Assembly (NCBI GenBank): GCA_031002005.1
Contig: CM061920.1
Span: 106,637,447-106,701,446, forward strand
Direction: 5' to 3'
From: Vandiemenella viatica
Taxonomy: Eukaryota > Arthropoda > Insecta > Orthoptera > Morabidae
DNA length: 64,000 nt
The translations under genes and the position numbers were made by a program. Shown one piece after another: positions 22,866 through 35,800 of this stretch (within the stretch, counting starts at the first letter, position 1; every line of letters starts with the position of its first letter). The notes under the pieces were generated by a model. It searched no databases, was not told the DNA's origin, and was given only the letters and a program-made list of their open reading frames with translations.

Positions 22866-23639
22866 CTGAAAGAAATATTTTCATACATACACGGGCTTGC
22901 AAAAGAAGACTTTACTAATGACTGCTCATACCCAGCCAAGAAAAGATTTATTATTATTATAACAGTAACAAGGATACTTGAATTGTAATTTTTTCTATAT
23001 GGTTTAAGATTTCATGCCTGTTTGAGGAAAATAATATCATTTGTTAAAAAAAGTTTTAATAGTATCTAAGCAATCAGAAACACTGAATAATGAAACTGAT
23101 ATTCGAATAATATATCTTTTCTTTTTGACATTAAAAATGTTTCCCAATAAAACTCCAAACTCTGGAGATAATAGAGAATAAGCCTTTTGCAGCAAAAATA
23201 TGATCTTAACAGTTGAAGATATTGAGGTAAAGTAAAACATTTAATAACTGAACATAGGGATCTGAAGAACTAATAACAATCAATGTAATTAAGACATAGG
23301 GTCATGTTTAACAATGAAAAATGATCAATACTTTAGGTTAATATTTCCCTCGTAAGATGCAAAAGTAGAGGTGGGGGAAAACCCCATTACTTCTGGAAGT
23401 TCACTGCAGGCCACTGAAGAATCATAATTTTCATAGATAAGAGAGCAAAATGAAATAATATCCTTAACGTAACATTGTAGACAAAATGTATACTAACTGA
23501 TTAGATGGTGAAAGGAAGTTGGTGCTAAAAATAAGAAAGGTTCAAGGTGATAGTGTAGAGATGAAGAAATTAAAATACTTAATCAAGCTCCAATTCAATT
23601 AGGGCATAAGCAGCAGGAAAGGCAAAATCAAATTCCATT
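22866..23639. other. RIOK1 intron 3, unassigned
   Basis: AT-rich sequence just upstream (minus strand) of RIOK1 exon 4. No genes or repeat borders were identified. Confidence 0.5.
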
Positions 23640-24560
23640 TATTTTACTTGGGGTAGATTTCTGGGGTAGTAAAAAAGAAAAAAATCAGGAAGTTGGCTGT
23701 TTACTGCCGTGGAAGAATGGCAGAAGAAGATGAGGCTCTTGGGGAGAAATTAAATTCATACTCAGATTTTAGAGGTGAGAATAGAATGATTATCGTTGGT
23801 GGGGATTTAAATTTACCAGGTGTAAATTGGGAAGGAAATACGATAAATAACACAAGGGAACAAAGATTTGTAAATATCTTAATAAGAGAAGGAGAATTTA
23901 CGCAAGTGGTTGAGCAAAACACTAGGGAACAAAATATTTTGAATATACATATTTCTAATTAAGCCCGATGAAAACCTTGTGGGGTGTCAAGTAACTGAAG
24001 GAGTAAGTGATCATGACGTAGTTCTGATGGATATTAAAGGATTCAGTAAACCAGCAGCCAAAATTGAAGAGGGAAATAGGTACAATTACAAAAAGGCACA
24101 GGTTTCATATTTGAATAGATATTTCAGAGAACAATTCAGCAAATGGAAGGAAGGCACAAGTACAGTAGAGTCAAGGTGGGAAGAGTTCAAGGAGATAATA
24201 ACAATGGGGGAAGAAAAATTTATTCCAAGGCAGAAAATAAAGAGAAGTAGAGAACCTATGTACTATAATAGGGAAGTGAGGAGGTTAAAGAGGTTAGTAA
24301 GAAGAGAACATAACAGAGTTAAGAGACAACAGGGTAGTAGGGAATATTTAAAACAACTAAACAAGGACTTAATAACAGCAAAGAAGTGACTAAAGATGGG
24401 TTTATGAAGAGTATTGTCAGTGCAGGAGGACCATCGACTGATGCATCTAGAAATTTCTATGGCTATATCAGGAAACTGAGGGGAAGGGAGGGTGTAGAGA
24501 CTCTTATTAAGGATGAAGAAGAAGTTACTGAGGATTTGAAAAATGCAGAGATTTTAAGTA

Positions 24561-25748
24561 CAGTAGAACTCCAATTATCCGAATCAATTGGGACCGGACC
24601 CCATTCAGATAATCAGAAATTCGGATAATTGGATTTTTTTCCGAAAAAGGGTCTATTTTAATTAATTATTGGATGTATGTCGAAAATAGGAAAAAAAACA
24701 GCTTTTAATTCATTAAATGAAAAAGCAACACTTTTACACATTAAGAGTACTTACAAGTGTTGTACATTAGTACAGTATGTACGTACCGTACTGTAAATAA
24801 GTCATTGCTTGCTGAACATCTCGGTCAAAGTGAGCTGTTTGACTGTACTCATCCGTTTTCGGGCAGCCTAGTCGCGCAAACGCTTGACAGTGAGAAGTTG
24901 TACGTGGTCACACATGAGCTGACGCTCCAGTCACATCAATGCTGATGGTCCCGTGTGTGCTTCAATTTCAATATTAAGGTCAACTTCTACCTCGACACAT
25001 TCATCTCTCATACTTTCCATAAGTTCATCATCATTTAGAATTTTATACGCACAGTCTGACGAATCTATATCTTCAGCATTAACTTCTGAACATCCAGGAA
25101 TTTTCAAAAGAATGTTTCTGAATTCTTCAAGTGACATGTCATCGACATCTTCTCCTGTCAATTCCCTTTTTCTTGAACTTCATTTTCCTTTTTCTTCTTT
25201 TCATTCACTTCTTCAGTTGGTATGCCTTTCAACTGTTCCACGCAAGTCTTAATGCGACTGCCTTAACCAAGTTCCAAACTTCCGCCACCATGTAACCGCA
25301 ATCTTTCAATTTTTTTTTTTTTTTTTTTTTTGGTTCAAAGACGCCTTCTTCATCTTTGCCCTCCACCAAAATTGGCCTAAAATTTAAAATTGCCTTCTGT
25401 AATGGCGTTTCATGGCTTTGATAACAGACTGGTCCATTGGTTGCAACAAGCTTATGACGTTTGGCGGTAAAAAGATTGTTTTAAACTGGTCATTCCCTTT
25501 TTCCAAAACTTTTTCGGTAGCATGAGTTGGTGCATTATCAACAACCAAAAGCACTTTACTTCCTTCTTTTCCTAGAGATTTTTGGTGCTTTTTCACATCA
25601 GGGATTAAAATTTCCCTGTACCACTCTGTAAACAACTCTGCAGTCACCCAAGCTTTGGATTGGTTTTTATAAAAAAGGGGAAGCTTTTTCGCAGAACGTT
25701 TCCATCTTAATTTGGATAATCGGAGATCGGATAATTGGATTTCTACTG
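24561..25748 (-). mobile_element. Tigger/pogo-type DNA transposon, internally deleted
   Basis: TA duplications (24559-24560 and 25749-25750) flank TIRs that start CAGTAGAACTCCAATTATCC on the left and end ggataattggatttctactg on the right. Two transposase fragments lie on the minus strand. A T tract (about 25306-25332) lies inside. The LINE it interrupts supplies the exact pre-insertion site by comparison with copy 1. The copy at 42792-43507 is a shorter derivative of the same family. Confidence 0.92.
25384..25680 (-). pseudogene. Tigger transposase fragment (DDE domain C-terminal half)
   Basis: Reads KAWVTAELFTEWYREILIPD, then KVLLVVDNAPTHATEKVLEK and FLPPNVISLLQPMDQSVIKA. DNAPTH carries the second catalytic Asp and LLQPMDQSVI the third, as in Tigger/jerky-type transposases. 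The N-terminal CENP-B-like DNA-binding domain and first catalytic residue are missing. A second fragment at 24931-25161 on the same strand (EDVDDMSLEEFRNILLKIPG, acidic) represents the C-terminal tail. Confidence 0.85.
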
Positions 25749-27607
25749 TAACTGGTTTAGTGAAAGCATTAGGGACAATGAATCAGAAACAGGAAGGTCT
25801 AATTCAGAGAACGAGCTTAACAACACAATTAGAAATGAAGATAGTAAAAAATTTGAGATTCATCCTAAGAAAATCATGAAGGAAATAAGAAAGCTGAAAA
25901 AAACATAAAGAGGCTGGTGTAGATAATATTACTACAGATATCTTACAGATAGCCGGATGTGGCAGTTTACCTTATCTTGAAATATTATTTAAATTGAGAC
26001 TGGATACTTGCTGCTTACCACAAGAATGGAAAAGTGCAACAGTAGTACCGGTACATAAGGAGGGGTGAGAAATAGAGTTGAGAATTACAGGCCAATCAGT
26101 TTGACATCAATGGTAGGTAAACTAATGGAAAGATTGATATGCAACCACATCAGAAATATATGTGAGGAACGTAAGTGGCTTTTAAGCAGGCAACATGGGT
26201 TCAGGCAAGGATATTCATGTGAATCTCAGTTGGTGGGATATATGCAAGATATTTCAGATGAAATGGACAAGGGAGGTCAAATTGATAGTGTAGCAATAGA
26301 TATGTCAAAGGTGTTTGACACAGTGAGCCATAAAATGGTAGTAAATAAGGTAAAAACTATTGGAGTGGATGAGAAAGTGATTTGCTGGGTAGAAGAATTT
26401 TTAAAAGGTAGAAAACAGAAAGGCAAGAAATGCAAGTATCAAAAGAAGTGGAAGTAAAAATGGGAGTGTCCGCAGGGTAGTATATCGGGACCATTGCTAT
26501 TCATTATTCTAATGAATAATTGTGTTGATTGTTTACCATCTGAAATTAGATTGTTTGCAGATGACATAATGCTATATATAAAAAAAACAAAACAACAGAG
26601 GATTGTAAACAGTTGCAGGATGATCTGGACAGGATATCTAGTTGGATTGGTAAACATGGGATGAAGATAAATGCAAAGAAGAGTCTGTTTATTAGATACA
26701 CAAATAAAAAACAAAAGGTTAATTATTAATATAAGGTGGGGAAAGAATTTCTTGCTGAAAGACTTGAAATGTAAATATCTTGGCATTACATTTGATAACA
26801 AGCTTAACTGGTCAGGACACATTGGACAGGTGGTAGGAAAAGGTTTCAAAAGTTCTGCACTTGTTGGAGAGAATGATGAGGGAATGTACGAGAGAAGTAA
26901 GGGAATTGGGTTACTAAACTTTGGTAAGACCATTGCTCGAATATGGTAGTGTAGTATGGGACCCTCATTTTACGTATCAAATACAGGAGTTGGAGAGGGT
27001 GCAAAGAAGGGCTGCTAGATTTGTTTACTGGAAATTATCGCAGAATGCAATCAGTGACGGATATGATAAAGGAGCTGGAATGGGATTCATTGCAAGACAG
27101 GAGGAGGATGAGGAGGGTCATGGAAGTATACAGGGCATATACTGGTGATGAGGCACTGGAAAGATATTGGAGTAGGTATGAAACATAGTGCATGGAAGGG
27201 AAAAGATGACCATGACCACAAGCTGGCAGTCGATTTCAGGCACAAGGGTGTGGGAAGATTCTGTTTTTGAGGTAATGGTGTCAGGGATTGGAATGAGTTA
27301 CCAAGAGAAATGATGAATAATTTACCGAAAACATTGAATTTAAAGATAAAATTTGTAGAGGGCAAATGTAGGTGGCTGCAGGATAGGGGTAAGATGGGGA
27401 TGTAGGGAAATTGCCACCGGAGCCTGTGCTCCATTGCAATTAAATTAAATCTTAGCAGATTTTGATGGAAGGGAGAAAATTAGTTCTATACATGAACCTA
27501 CAAATCTATTGTTTTTAAGAAGTAGGATTAAAAAAAAATGTGACACAAAACAATACATCACGAAATGTTCCTTTAAGACTATCCAGTATATCTCATTAAT
27601 AATAAGA

Positions 27608-27675
27608 ATGCAACAAAATCTTCTCGGGTGTCCCGCCGGATGGACAGTTGGACACCTGAGAAGATTTTGTTGCAT
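27608..27675. repeat. Strong hairpin (26-bp arms)
   Basis: Arms 27608-27633 and 27650-27675 are inverted repeats with a single mismatch (G opposite T). They enclose a 16-nt loop (cgccggatggacagtt). As RNA the mismatch would be a G-U pair, giving a continuous 26-bp stem. It sits between two CR1-like LINE copies. I do not recognise the element. Confidence 0.9.
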
Positions 27676-27834
27676 CGATACGCTGGGAAAGTCTCCACTC
27701 ACACATCAGATAATAAGAATTCCACCAAACAAAGAGAAGGGGAATAAAATCTGCCATGTGCCCACACTTACATCTTTCTTGGCATTTCTCAAAAATTTAC
27801 TACTCAACTTTCTAGACTATCTACTTAGTACACT

Positions 27835-28290
27835 AGAGGTGAAAAGGCTCAAGAGGTTGGTAAGAAAAGAACACAACTGACTTAAGAGGCAGCAAGGCAG
27901 TACAGAACAACTGAAAGAAGTAAATGAGGAATTAATAGTAACAAAGATGAGAGCTAGAACTGTGATCATGAAAAACATTACAGGTGCAGTAGGTCGATTG
28001 GGTGATGCATCCATGAGCATAACTCGCTCATTCCCTCATGTAATTGAGCGAAAAATATATGAAAATAAAAATTTCCACTTTTAATTTTAAAAAAAGAAAG
28101 AAATGTGCTCAAAATTTAGTCAGAACCCTCATAGACTAGTGCTCAAATAAGTTATTTGTTTAAGTTTTTCAAGTAAAATCATTATCAATAAGTTTTTATT
28201 AATTAAATTTCCTTATTTTTGTCCCACCCTGAAGCTAATCCTGGCTATGCCCTCTGATGCATCCAGACATTTCCACGACTTTTGTGATGT
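27835..28290 (+). mobile_element. CR1-like LINE copy 3, left part, with a 241-bp insertion
   Basis: gtgaaaaggctcaagaggtt through gatgcatccagacatttcc matches the basic linker region of copies 1 and 2 (VKRLKRLVRKEHN). The copy is 5'-truncated at about 27835. It is interrupted at 28014-28254 by a foreign segment, then breaks off near 28290 and resumes at about 30204. Confidence 0.7.
28014..28254. mobile_element. 241-bp insertion of unknown class with 11-bp target duplication
   Basis: Flanked by identical 11-bp direct repeats TGATGCATCCA (28003-28013 and 28255-28265). In the other LINE copies the sequence is continuous here (gatgcatctagaaatttc). Interior: tgagcataactcgctcattc on the left, gctaatcctggctatgccct on the right. 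There are no obvious TIRs and no poly-A. A retroposed fragment or a small DNA element are both possible. Confidence 0.75.
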
Positions 28291-30203
28291 AAAAACTATT
28301 TTTCCATTAAAAACCATTGCTTAAATAATTAAGTCTTATATCATTAATGCACAGTATTTTTAATAGAAAATTATGTACTTTGAAAGAGTGTATCTTTATA
28401 AGTATGGTAAATGGATTGTGATATCGGGCATTTTAATTAAAGGACATTATGTAACACAGAAGTTGAAAACTTGGCTAGGCAAAGCGAAATGACAAATTGT
28501 TTGGTCCAGGAAGTGGCAGAGTCATGAGATTAATGAACTATAAAGCAAAGCAGAGCTTGAATGATGTAAATCGATTAGCTTCAGATAGTTCGACAGGTAG
28601 TGGAGTGACTACCATTGTAAAGTATATTGTAATGGAAATCAAATGTGGAAATTTGTAATAGGCTAACATAAAACATGTGATGAAAAGAATGCATGTAATT
28701 TGATGAAAAGAGCAAGAAGAGAAGTAGCCATGTTGTCTAATGTAGAAATATCGTGTTTGTCAAGCTGAACGGATGTTTTTCACCTAAGTGCCAGCAGTCA
28801 GGATAGATGGAAATGCAGCCATCATAAGTTTTTAACCTGAAAGTGCCACAAGGAACCCAAAGCTGGATGTAAACAGTTGTTAATTGGTTCCTGAAGATAA
28901 GTGTGGTGTATGAAAAGAGTACCGTAGTAAGGGAACTTGTTGTATTTAATTTAGTCTTCTTGTTGGCTGACTATTGGAACATCTATTTGTGTAGCTATCG
29001 GACTTAGTGTTTCTTTTTTATTTATATAGCCTTGATTCCGGTCGCCAGGGACAAATGTCCTGTTTTTAACTCGTTCAGAACTTTAACCATCAAACTTATT
29101 CATTTAATCTTTAAATAATAATAAACTTTCATATGATTCACTGATATTTATTCCAGGTGCATTTCATTAATAGTTATTCAAAGAATACAAGGTCCTTTGC
29201 TCGCGGCAACTGTCGTATCATCAACTCAAACGCACACTAACTTTAGCTCTCGCTTGCTCTCTCTTGTTACTCTGGTCGTTACTATGACTACGAATTCCTC
29301 CCAGAGTAACCTTTAGTCTTTTATAATTTTTCCACGAAACTCGTTACGCCACAAACTGTTTTAGATTTCAACCTGCAATCTATGAAGGACTAAAGTCCAT
29401 TGTTTGAGTACATTGATGTGATATGGCTGGCTACTGGTTTAAGAATATGGAACATCAATAAACTGTGTGATTAATACATTTCATTTTATAATTTTCAATC
29501 ATCGCATGCTTCTAAATCCTGCTTAGTGAACAACTGCCATTATGAACTGAAATCCTTCCCCATTATAATGGATGGCAGCCTATTTGGTCTTCATTGTGAA
29601 GTATTTAATTGTGACAAATTCTTTCCCTCTAAAAGGGTGGCAGCCAAAAATTAGCTAAGAAAACCTAGAGGTAAAAACTGTTTAGCACAGTAATTCAGTT
29701 TTTACTTATTGCCATTACGCTAACTTCAATATGGTCAAAAGTTTACTGAGCAGTAGTATCGTGACAAGTTCACAGCATGATCTCTGCATTCAAATGGAAT
29801 AGACTGGATTATCAAGACCATATTTAATTGCAACAATTAATGTGTCATGTTGTGCCACCTACAATATTTGAGTTATTTCCCACACACAGGGATTGTTTAT
29901 TTAATTCAAAGCAATATCAAAAGCTTGCATTCTCTTATCATTTCATATATGATTATTTCCATTTGATTGTAAGTACAATAATGCAGGTTTTAACTGTTTG
30001 TAACAGTAACCGATTGTCTGCACATTTCTTTGGCATTCTGGAAGTAGGTAGTGACACCTTTGACCACTTTGAACATTTTGTATGTTGCTTGTAATATGTT
30101 GTCTTAAATGTATAGTTCACTCACCTAACTACTGGGTCAACAAATAATTCTAAAATTTTAATAGGACTACTTTGTATTAAAATTCTGATTACCATCAACT
30201 GTG
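28291..30203. other. About 1.9-kb unexplained segment splitting LINE copy 3
   Basis: The CR1-like LINE stops near 28290 and resumes near 30204 (tgtgttagaaaactgaatgg, matching atgttaagaaaactcagggg of copy 1). The intervening sequence is AT-rich apart from a block around 29190-29340 (tcgcggcaactgtcgtatca, tcgcttgctctctcttgtta). No TIRs, LTRs or coding domains could be recognised. TGTG at both junctions may be a short target duplication. Confidence 0.45.
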
Positions 30204-31763
30204 TTAGAAAACTGAATGGAAGGGAAGGTATCCAGACAATTGTGGATAAGGATGGCGAAGAAGTTACTGATGATTTAAAAAGGCAGAAATATTAAGTAAC
30301 TAGATTAATGTGGCCATTAGAGAACACCATTTGGGGAGAAGAGGAAGAGCTGGTTTGGGTCATATTACTACAGATATATTAAAGATAGAAGGATACAACA
30401 TTGTACTTCACCTTGCAATGTTATTTAGATTGAGTCTGGAGACTTGCTGCTAACTAGAGGACTGGAAAAGTGCATAGAAGTATCAGTCCATACAGGAGTG
30501 ACAACAAAGAGGGTTGAAAATTACAAGCCAGTTAGGTGAACATCAGGGGGTAGAGAAATTGATATGGAACATCTGAAATCACATGTGAATCTCAGTTTGT
30601 GAGCTGTATGCTGCATATTTCAGACAAGATGGGCAAGGGAGGTTAAATTGGTAGTGTAGCACTAGATCTCTTCTATGCATTTGACAGAATGTGCCAGAAA
30701 ACGAGGTAAAGACCTCTGTAGTGGATGATTAAGCGATACACCGGGTGGATTAATTCATAACAGGAGAAAGAAAAGAATTTTGGTAGGATATGCAATATAA
30801 AAAGAGGTAGTGGTAAAAGTGAGAGTATCACAAGATAGTGTATTGGGACCATTTCTGTTATCATTTTAATGAATGATTGTATTGATGGTTTGGAGCAGAA
30901 CTTCGACTGTTTGCAGATGACAGTGTCATATTAGAGAATGAAAAATGGAGAGGACTCAACAGCTACAGGAGGTCCTGCACAAGGTACTTACCCAGGCCAT
31001 CATGGAACGAAAATACATGTGAAGAAGAGAACTATAGGCCATTAATGATTACAGGATTGGGAAGGAGTTGCTTGCTTAAGACATGAAATTTAAATATCTT
31101 GGTATAACTTTTGATAATAAACTAAACTGGGCAGGACACATTGGTCGGGTTCCAAAACCCAACATTTATTGGAGAGGGTGATGAGGGATGTATGAGAGAA
31201 CTGAAGGAACTGGTTTACAAAACTTACCATTGCTCAACTATGTTGATATAGTCTGGAAACACAATTTTGTGAATCAAATACAGAAGTTGGAAGGAGTGCA
31301 CAGAAGGGAAGCAAGATATGTCTGTGTAAACTTCCACAGATCTGTAGCTGATATGATATAGGAGCTGGATTCATTCACTGTTAAACAGGAGGACGGTGAA
31401 GAGCGCAGGGTATGTACAAGATGTATACTGGTGTTGAGACTTGGAAGGATATTGGTAAAAGGATTAGGAGTTGTGTATAGGAAGGAAGACTATTACAAAC
31501 AAGCACTCAATTTCAGGTGCAAGGAAGGGAAGTAAAAAAAAATAAAAAAAATCATTTGCAGGTAAGGGAGTGAGGGATTGGAATACATTACAAATGAAGT
31601 GAGTAATATTCTACCAAGATTGGTGAAAGAACTTAAAATTAAAATTCATAAAGGGCAGAGAAATTAAGACCAAAGAATTTAAGACAAAAATTATTGGAAA
31701 AAATAGGGAAATGAGTGAGTATAGAAATTGCCACCAGGGCATGCACTCCATCGAAATAAATTA
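30204..31763 (+). mobile_element. CR1-like LINE copy 3, right part, strongly decayed
   Basis: Matches ORF2 of copies 1 and 2 through the RT and 3' end: ctgctaactagaggactgga, ggttgaaaattacaagcca (NYKP), tttgcagatgacagtgtcat (FADDSVI) at about 30911, and attgccaccagggcatgcac near the end. It has many indels and no frame longer than about 60 codons. The tail is aattatattaattaaaa. Confidence 0.75.
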
Positions 31764-32224
31764 TATTAATTAAAAACACATTTTAACAAATTAAATCACT
31801 GGACAAAATGAAATTAGGATCATTATTTACGCAACTGCTACTGTCTGTAAAGGAACAAAATTGCAGAAAGAAAAATAAATGTGTAATGGGGCACAAGACA
31901 AAAGTGAAAATGCATTGTCTCTTATTTTTCTAGGAATGCTTAAATATTTCATATAACTCTTTTTGCAAGATTACTCAATTTGTGGGTTCCCAAATGACAA
32001 GGAATAATGAAAGCAGAGAATGACCAGCAGCAAGGAGTATGTGTTGATAATATGAAGAATAGTCAGAGGGAGGACTCAAAAAATAGAAGTTATGAAGAAA
32101 GTCTACTATCCCCAACAACAACAACAAGAAAGTCTACGACAGACTTTTCATAATAAAACAGAACTAGTATGAAGTATTGTAATTGGCTGAAACTGAGAAT
32201 CAATGTAAAGTATTGTATTCTTAT
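31764..32224. other. RIOK1 intron 3, unassigned
   Basis: AT-rich. A short (CAA)n run lies at 32114-32128. No genes or element borders were recognised until the mariner TIR at 32225. Confidence 0.45.
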
Positions 32225-32850
32225 ACAGGGCTAGTCAAAATAATTGCAGTGATTTCAGAAAATTACTACAGATTTATTATTTGACATATACTTACAAGAT
32301 TACACAGATATATAAATAAACTGTGAAAGTTTTTTTTGAATGTCTACAGATGCCCAATATGTGCACCTTTAGTGACTGCACACATCAAGTCTATAATCCA
32401 GTGCTTCCCATACATGATGCAGCATGTCTTTGTCAATGAGAGCAAATGCATTGGTGATGTGAACCTGCAGGTCTGGCAGATCAACTGATACTGGTGGCAC
32501 GAACACTGTGTCTTTTACGAAACCCCAAACTGTTGTTGTTATTGGAGCTTAAGGGCGCGTCGACGACGGGGTCATTAGCGCCCTAACAACAACCGGCTTG
32601 GCAATGTGACTTAAAAATTACGATATTACGTCTGCATGGTCGACTGTAGAGGGGTCGGCCACACAGACACAAACAAATAAAATACTAAAATGTTGGCTGA
32701 ATGGCCATTAAAAGAAAACGATCATTCGAACGATGTCTGGACGGCTGTAAAGGGGCCAACCAGATTTAAAAGGCTTAGAACTAATGGCTAAGAAATACCT
32801 ATGTACATGGATGAGTGGCTGTAAAATGGCCACTCATCCACCTTAAAAAC

Positions 32851-35800
32851 TTAAGCCGGTCTTCCCAAAATTTTCGGGATAAGACCGGCTAGTACACAGA
32901 ATTTTAAAACATTAGCCACATTGCCAGCGTCATTATTTAAAATAAAGGACAGATCGTTAGCTAGGCCGACGTCTGCCCTTATATCCAAAAATAAAACACA
33001 GTCGGTAAAAATGTGGTGCACCGTCAGAGGTACGCCACAAGCATCACATTCCAGAGGGTCCTCTCGGCGGAGGAGGAAACCATGAGTTAGAGGATAGTGC
33101 CCTATAAGAAGGCGAGTAAGGAGAACCTCATCCCTCCTCGCCTGCTGGAAGGAGCTGTTCCACGGGGACCGGATCAAAGTCGGTTCTGACCTTGTTGCAG
33201 GTTAACTTGGCAGCTTCATCAGCTGCCTCGTTCCCCCTGATTCCCACATGGCCTGGCACCCAGCAGAATATTACCCCCTTTCCAAGAGATTGAAGAGAAA
33301 GGAGGGCGTCCTGGATGTCCTGGACAAAACAGTCTGCTGGGTACATGCTTACTAACACCTGAATACAGCTGACGGAATCACAGCATATGATATATTTCAT
33401 ACATCGACTTACCTTCATATGCTGGAGTGACTTTAGCAGGGCGTAGCACTCGGCAGTGTAAACACTGCACCTGTCATCCAGCTTGTATATGTAAGTCGCT
33501 CGAGGGAACACTACGGAGCAGCCTACTCTGTTAGCCTGCTTAGACCTATCCGTATACACCGGGGTAAAATCCTGATACTCGTTTAAAATGTCACTAAAAA
33601 CTCTGGTAAAAACACTGTCAGCGGTACACAGCTTGTTGAACCTTGACATTTCTAAAATCGTTCTGGGCCTCTTTAAAATCCAGGGAGGAGATTTACTCCA
33701 ACCCTGGTGATAAAATGTGGGAAGCTCGAATCGGTATTGTTCTAAAATAGCCTTTGTACGGTAGCTGAACGGTTTAGTGACTCTATGCCGGTTGGTATAG
33801 AGCCATTCGTAGTTGGGATGTAGCACTATGTCGTACACGGGACATAGTGCCAGGAGTTGTTGCAACATGGACATAGTGTTGCACCATGAGGAGATGCCGC
33901 CGGATGGAAAGCGGCGGCTCGCCAGACTCGGCACAAATGCTGGGTATTGGGCTAGTGCGATAGGCACCCGTGGCGAGTCGAATTCCAGCATGGTGGACAC
34001 TATCCAACATCCGAAGATACCTGTCCTGTGCCGAACTGTAAACAATGCAATTCCAACCGCGACTGTACAAAGGCTCGATAAAACTGTAGCAGGCAGGAGC
34101 GGTCGGCGCCCCACGACCTGCCACAGAGACATTTTAAAACGTTTAAAGCTTTCAAGGCAATGGTTTTTACATCTTTAAGATGTGGCAGCCAGCTGAGCCT
34201 TGAGTCCAGAATGAGGCCCAGAAAACGAACAGTATCAGTAAAATGGTGTTCCTCAGGGTAAGGTGGGGTTCTGCTAAAAGACTTCTGCTACAAGTAAAAA
34301 GTACACACCAGGTTTTCTCAGTAGAGAAATGAAAACCAGTGTGCACTGACCATTCATCCAGCCTGTTCAGCGTGAGTTGCAGATGCCGCTCAGCGCTTCT
34401 CAGGCTGGGCGATGCAATAAAAATTAGGAAGTCATCCACATATAAGGAGTACCTTATGGGACTCCTTATAATGGCTGCAATGCTATTAATAGCAATGGCA
34501 AAAAGCGTAACGCTTAAAACTGACCCCTGAGGGACACCATTTTCCTGAATAAAAAGATCTGACACTTCACTACTGACTCGGTACCGGAAGCAACGACCAG
34601 ATAAAAATGACTTTAAAAACAGGGTAGGTTACCTCTAAAACCCCATTCGTGCAACTGTTTTAAAATAACATGCCGCCAGGCAGTATCGTACGCCTTTTTG
34701 AGATCAAAAAAGACACCCACAAGGTGTTGGCTGCGGATAAACGCATCCTGTATTGCCGCCTCCAGGAGGATCAGGTTGTCCAAGGTGGAATGGAATTTCC
34801 TGAATCCACACTGAAAGCGGCTAAGCAGATTACGGGATTCAAGACACCAGATGAGGCGGCGATTGACCACCCTCTCCAGTGTCTTCCCCACGCAGCTTGT
34901 TAGGGCAATACTACGATAGCTACCTGACAACAATTTGTCTTTCCCTGGTTTTAAAATGGGAATTAATGTTGCATCTTTCCACGAGTCGGGGAAGTGTCCT
35001 CCGGTCCATATATCTTTAAAAATATCCAGAAGGTACTCCTTAGCATCTTTACTTAGATGCCTCAGCATCTGGTACTGTATCAAATCTGGCCCTGGAGCAG
35101 TGTCGTTAGTGCTATTCAATGCTGACTCCAACTCCCTAAATGTAAATGGGCAGTTGTAGGCCTCTGTATTCGACGAATCGAAGCACAGCACGTGCAATCT
35201 TGCGTTGCTGGAACCGAGGGTCAAAATTGGTGGATGACGTGATAGCAGCAAAGTTCTCCGCCATCAGCTGCACTATGCTTCGTTCGTCGGTGACTATACT
35301 TCCGCGATCCAGTAAACCAGATAATGGAGGGTAGGAGTACCTTCCAGATATACGGCGGATAGACTCCCATACTTTTGACGAAGGTGTGGAACGATTTATA
35401 GTGCTCACAAAGTTCTGCCATGACCTTTCCTTGCTCTCCTTAATAACTCGACGCGCCTTAGCTCTGGCAATATGGAACGCTGGCAGGTTGTCGGATGTTG
35501 GCTGCAACCTAAATCAACGCAACGCCTGTCTACGACCCTGAATGGCAGATCGACATTCGTCGTTCCACCAGGGGACACGCGTCCTATGCAGCGTTCCAGA
35601 GCTTTTTGGCATGGACATGTCAGCTGCCTGGTGAATCACTTCGGTAAAGTGATTCACCCTCTCCCTCAAGGTTGTTATACTCTTTAAGAGTGATGGAGCG
35701 GCGATAGAGTTGCCAGTCGGCTTTGCTGATGTTCCATTTGCGTCGGTTATTGCCTCCGCCATGCCCAAACTCTATGTGCATCCATATTGGGAAGTGGTCG

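Larger units (their letters stand above)
23693..26457 (+). pseudogene. CR1-like ORF2 (endonuclease/RT), broken
   Basis: Endonuclease part: MIIVGGDLNLPGVNWEGN (catalytic Asp/Asn) and EGVSDHDVVLMDIKGF (catalytic SDH). A basic linker follows, REVRRLKRLVRREHNRVKRQ. After the Tigger insertion, RT motifs are NYRPISLTSMVGKLMERLIC, SRQHGFRQGYSCESQLVGYM, SVAIDMSKVFDTVSHKMVVN (first catalytic Asp), then FADDIMLY at 26561-26580 beyond a frameshift. The tail RPLLEYGSVVWDPHF and LERVQRRAARFV appears at 26921-27030. Frameshifts near 23955, 24389, 26060 and 26457 inactivate it. Confidence 0.85.
23640..27447 (+). mobile_element. CR1-like LINE copy 2, interrupted by a Tigger element
   Basis: Same family as 6137-8741, better preserved. 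It starts around ttacttggggtagatttctg, as copy 1 does from ttacttgaggtagatttctg. It ends ...ttgccaccggagcctgtgct then caattaaattaaat at 27447. A Tigger transposon occupies 24561-25748. Removing it restores agattttaagta-actggtttag, matching the uninterrupted copy 1 at about 7070-7090. The poly-A is replaced by a short AT-rich tail. Confidence 0.85.
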
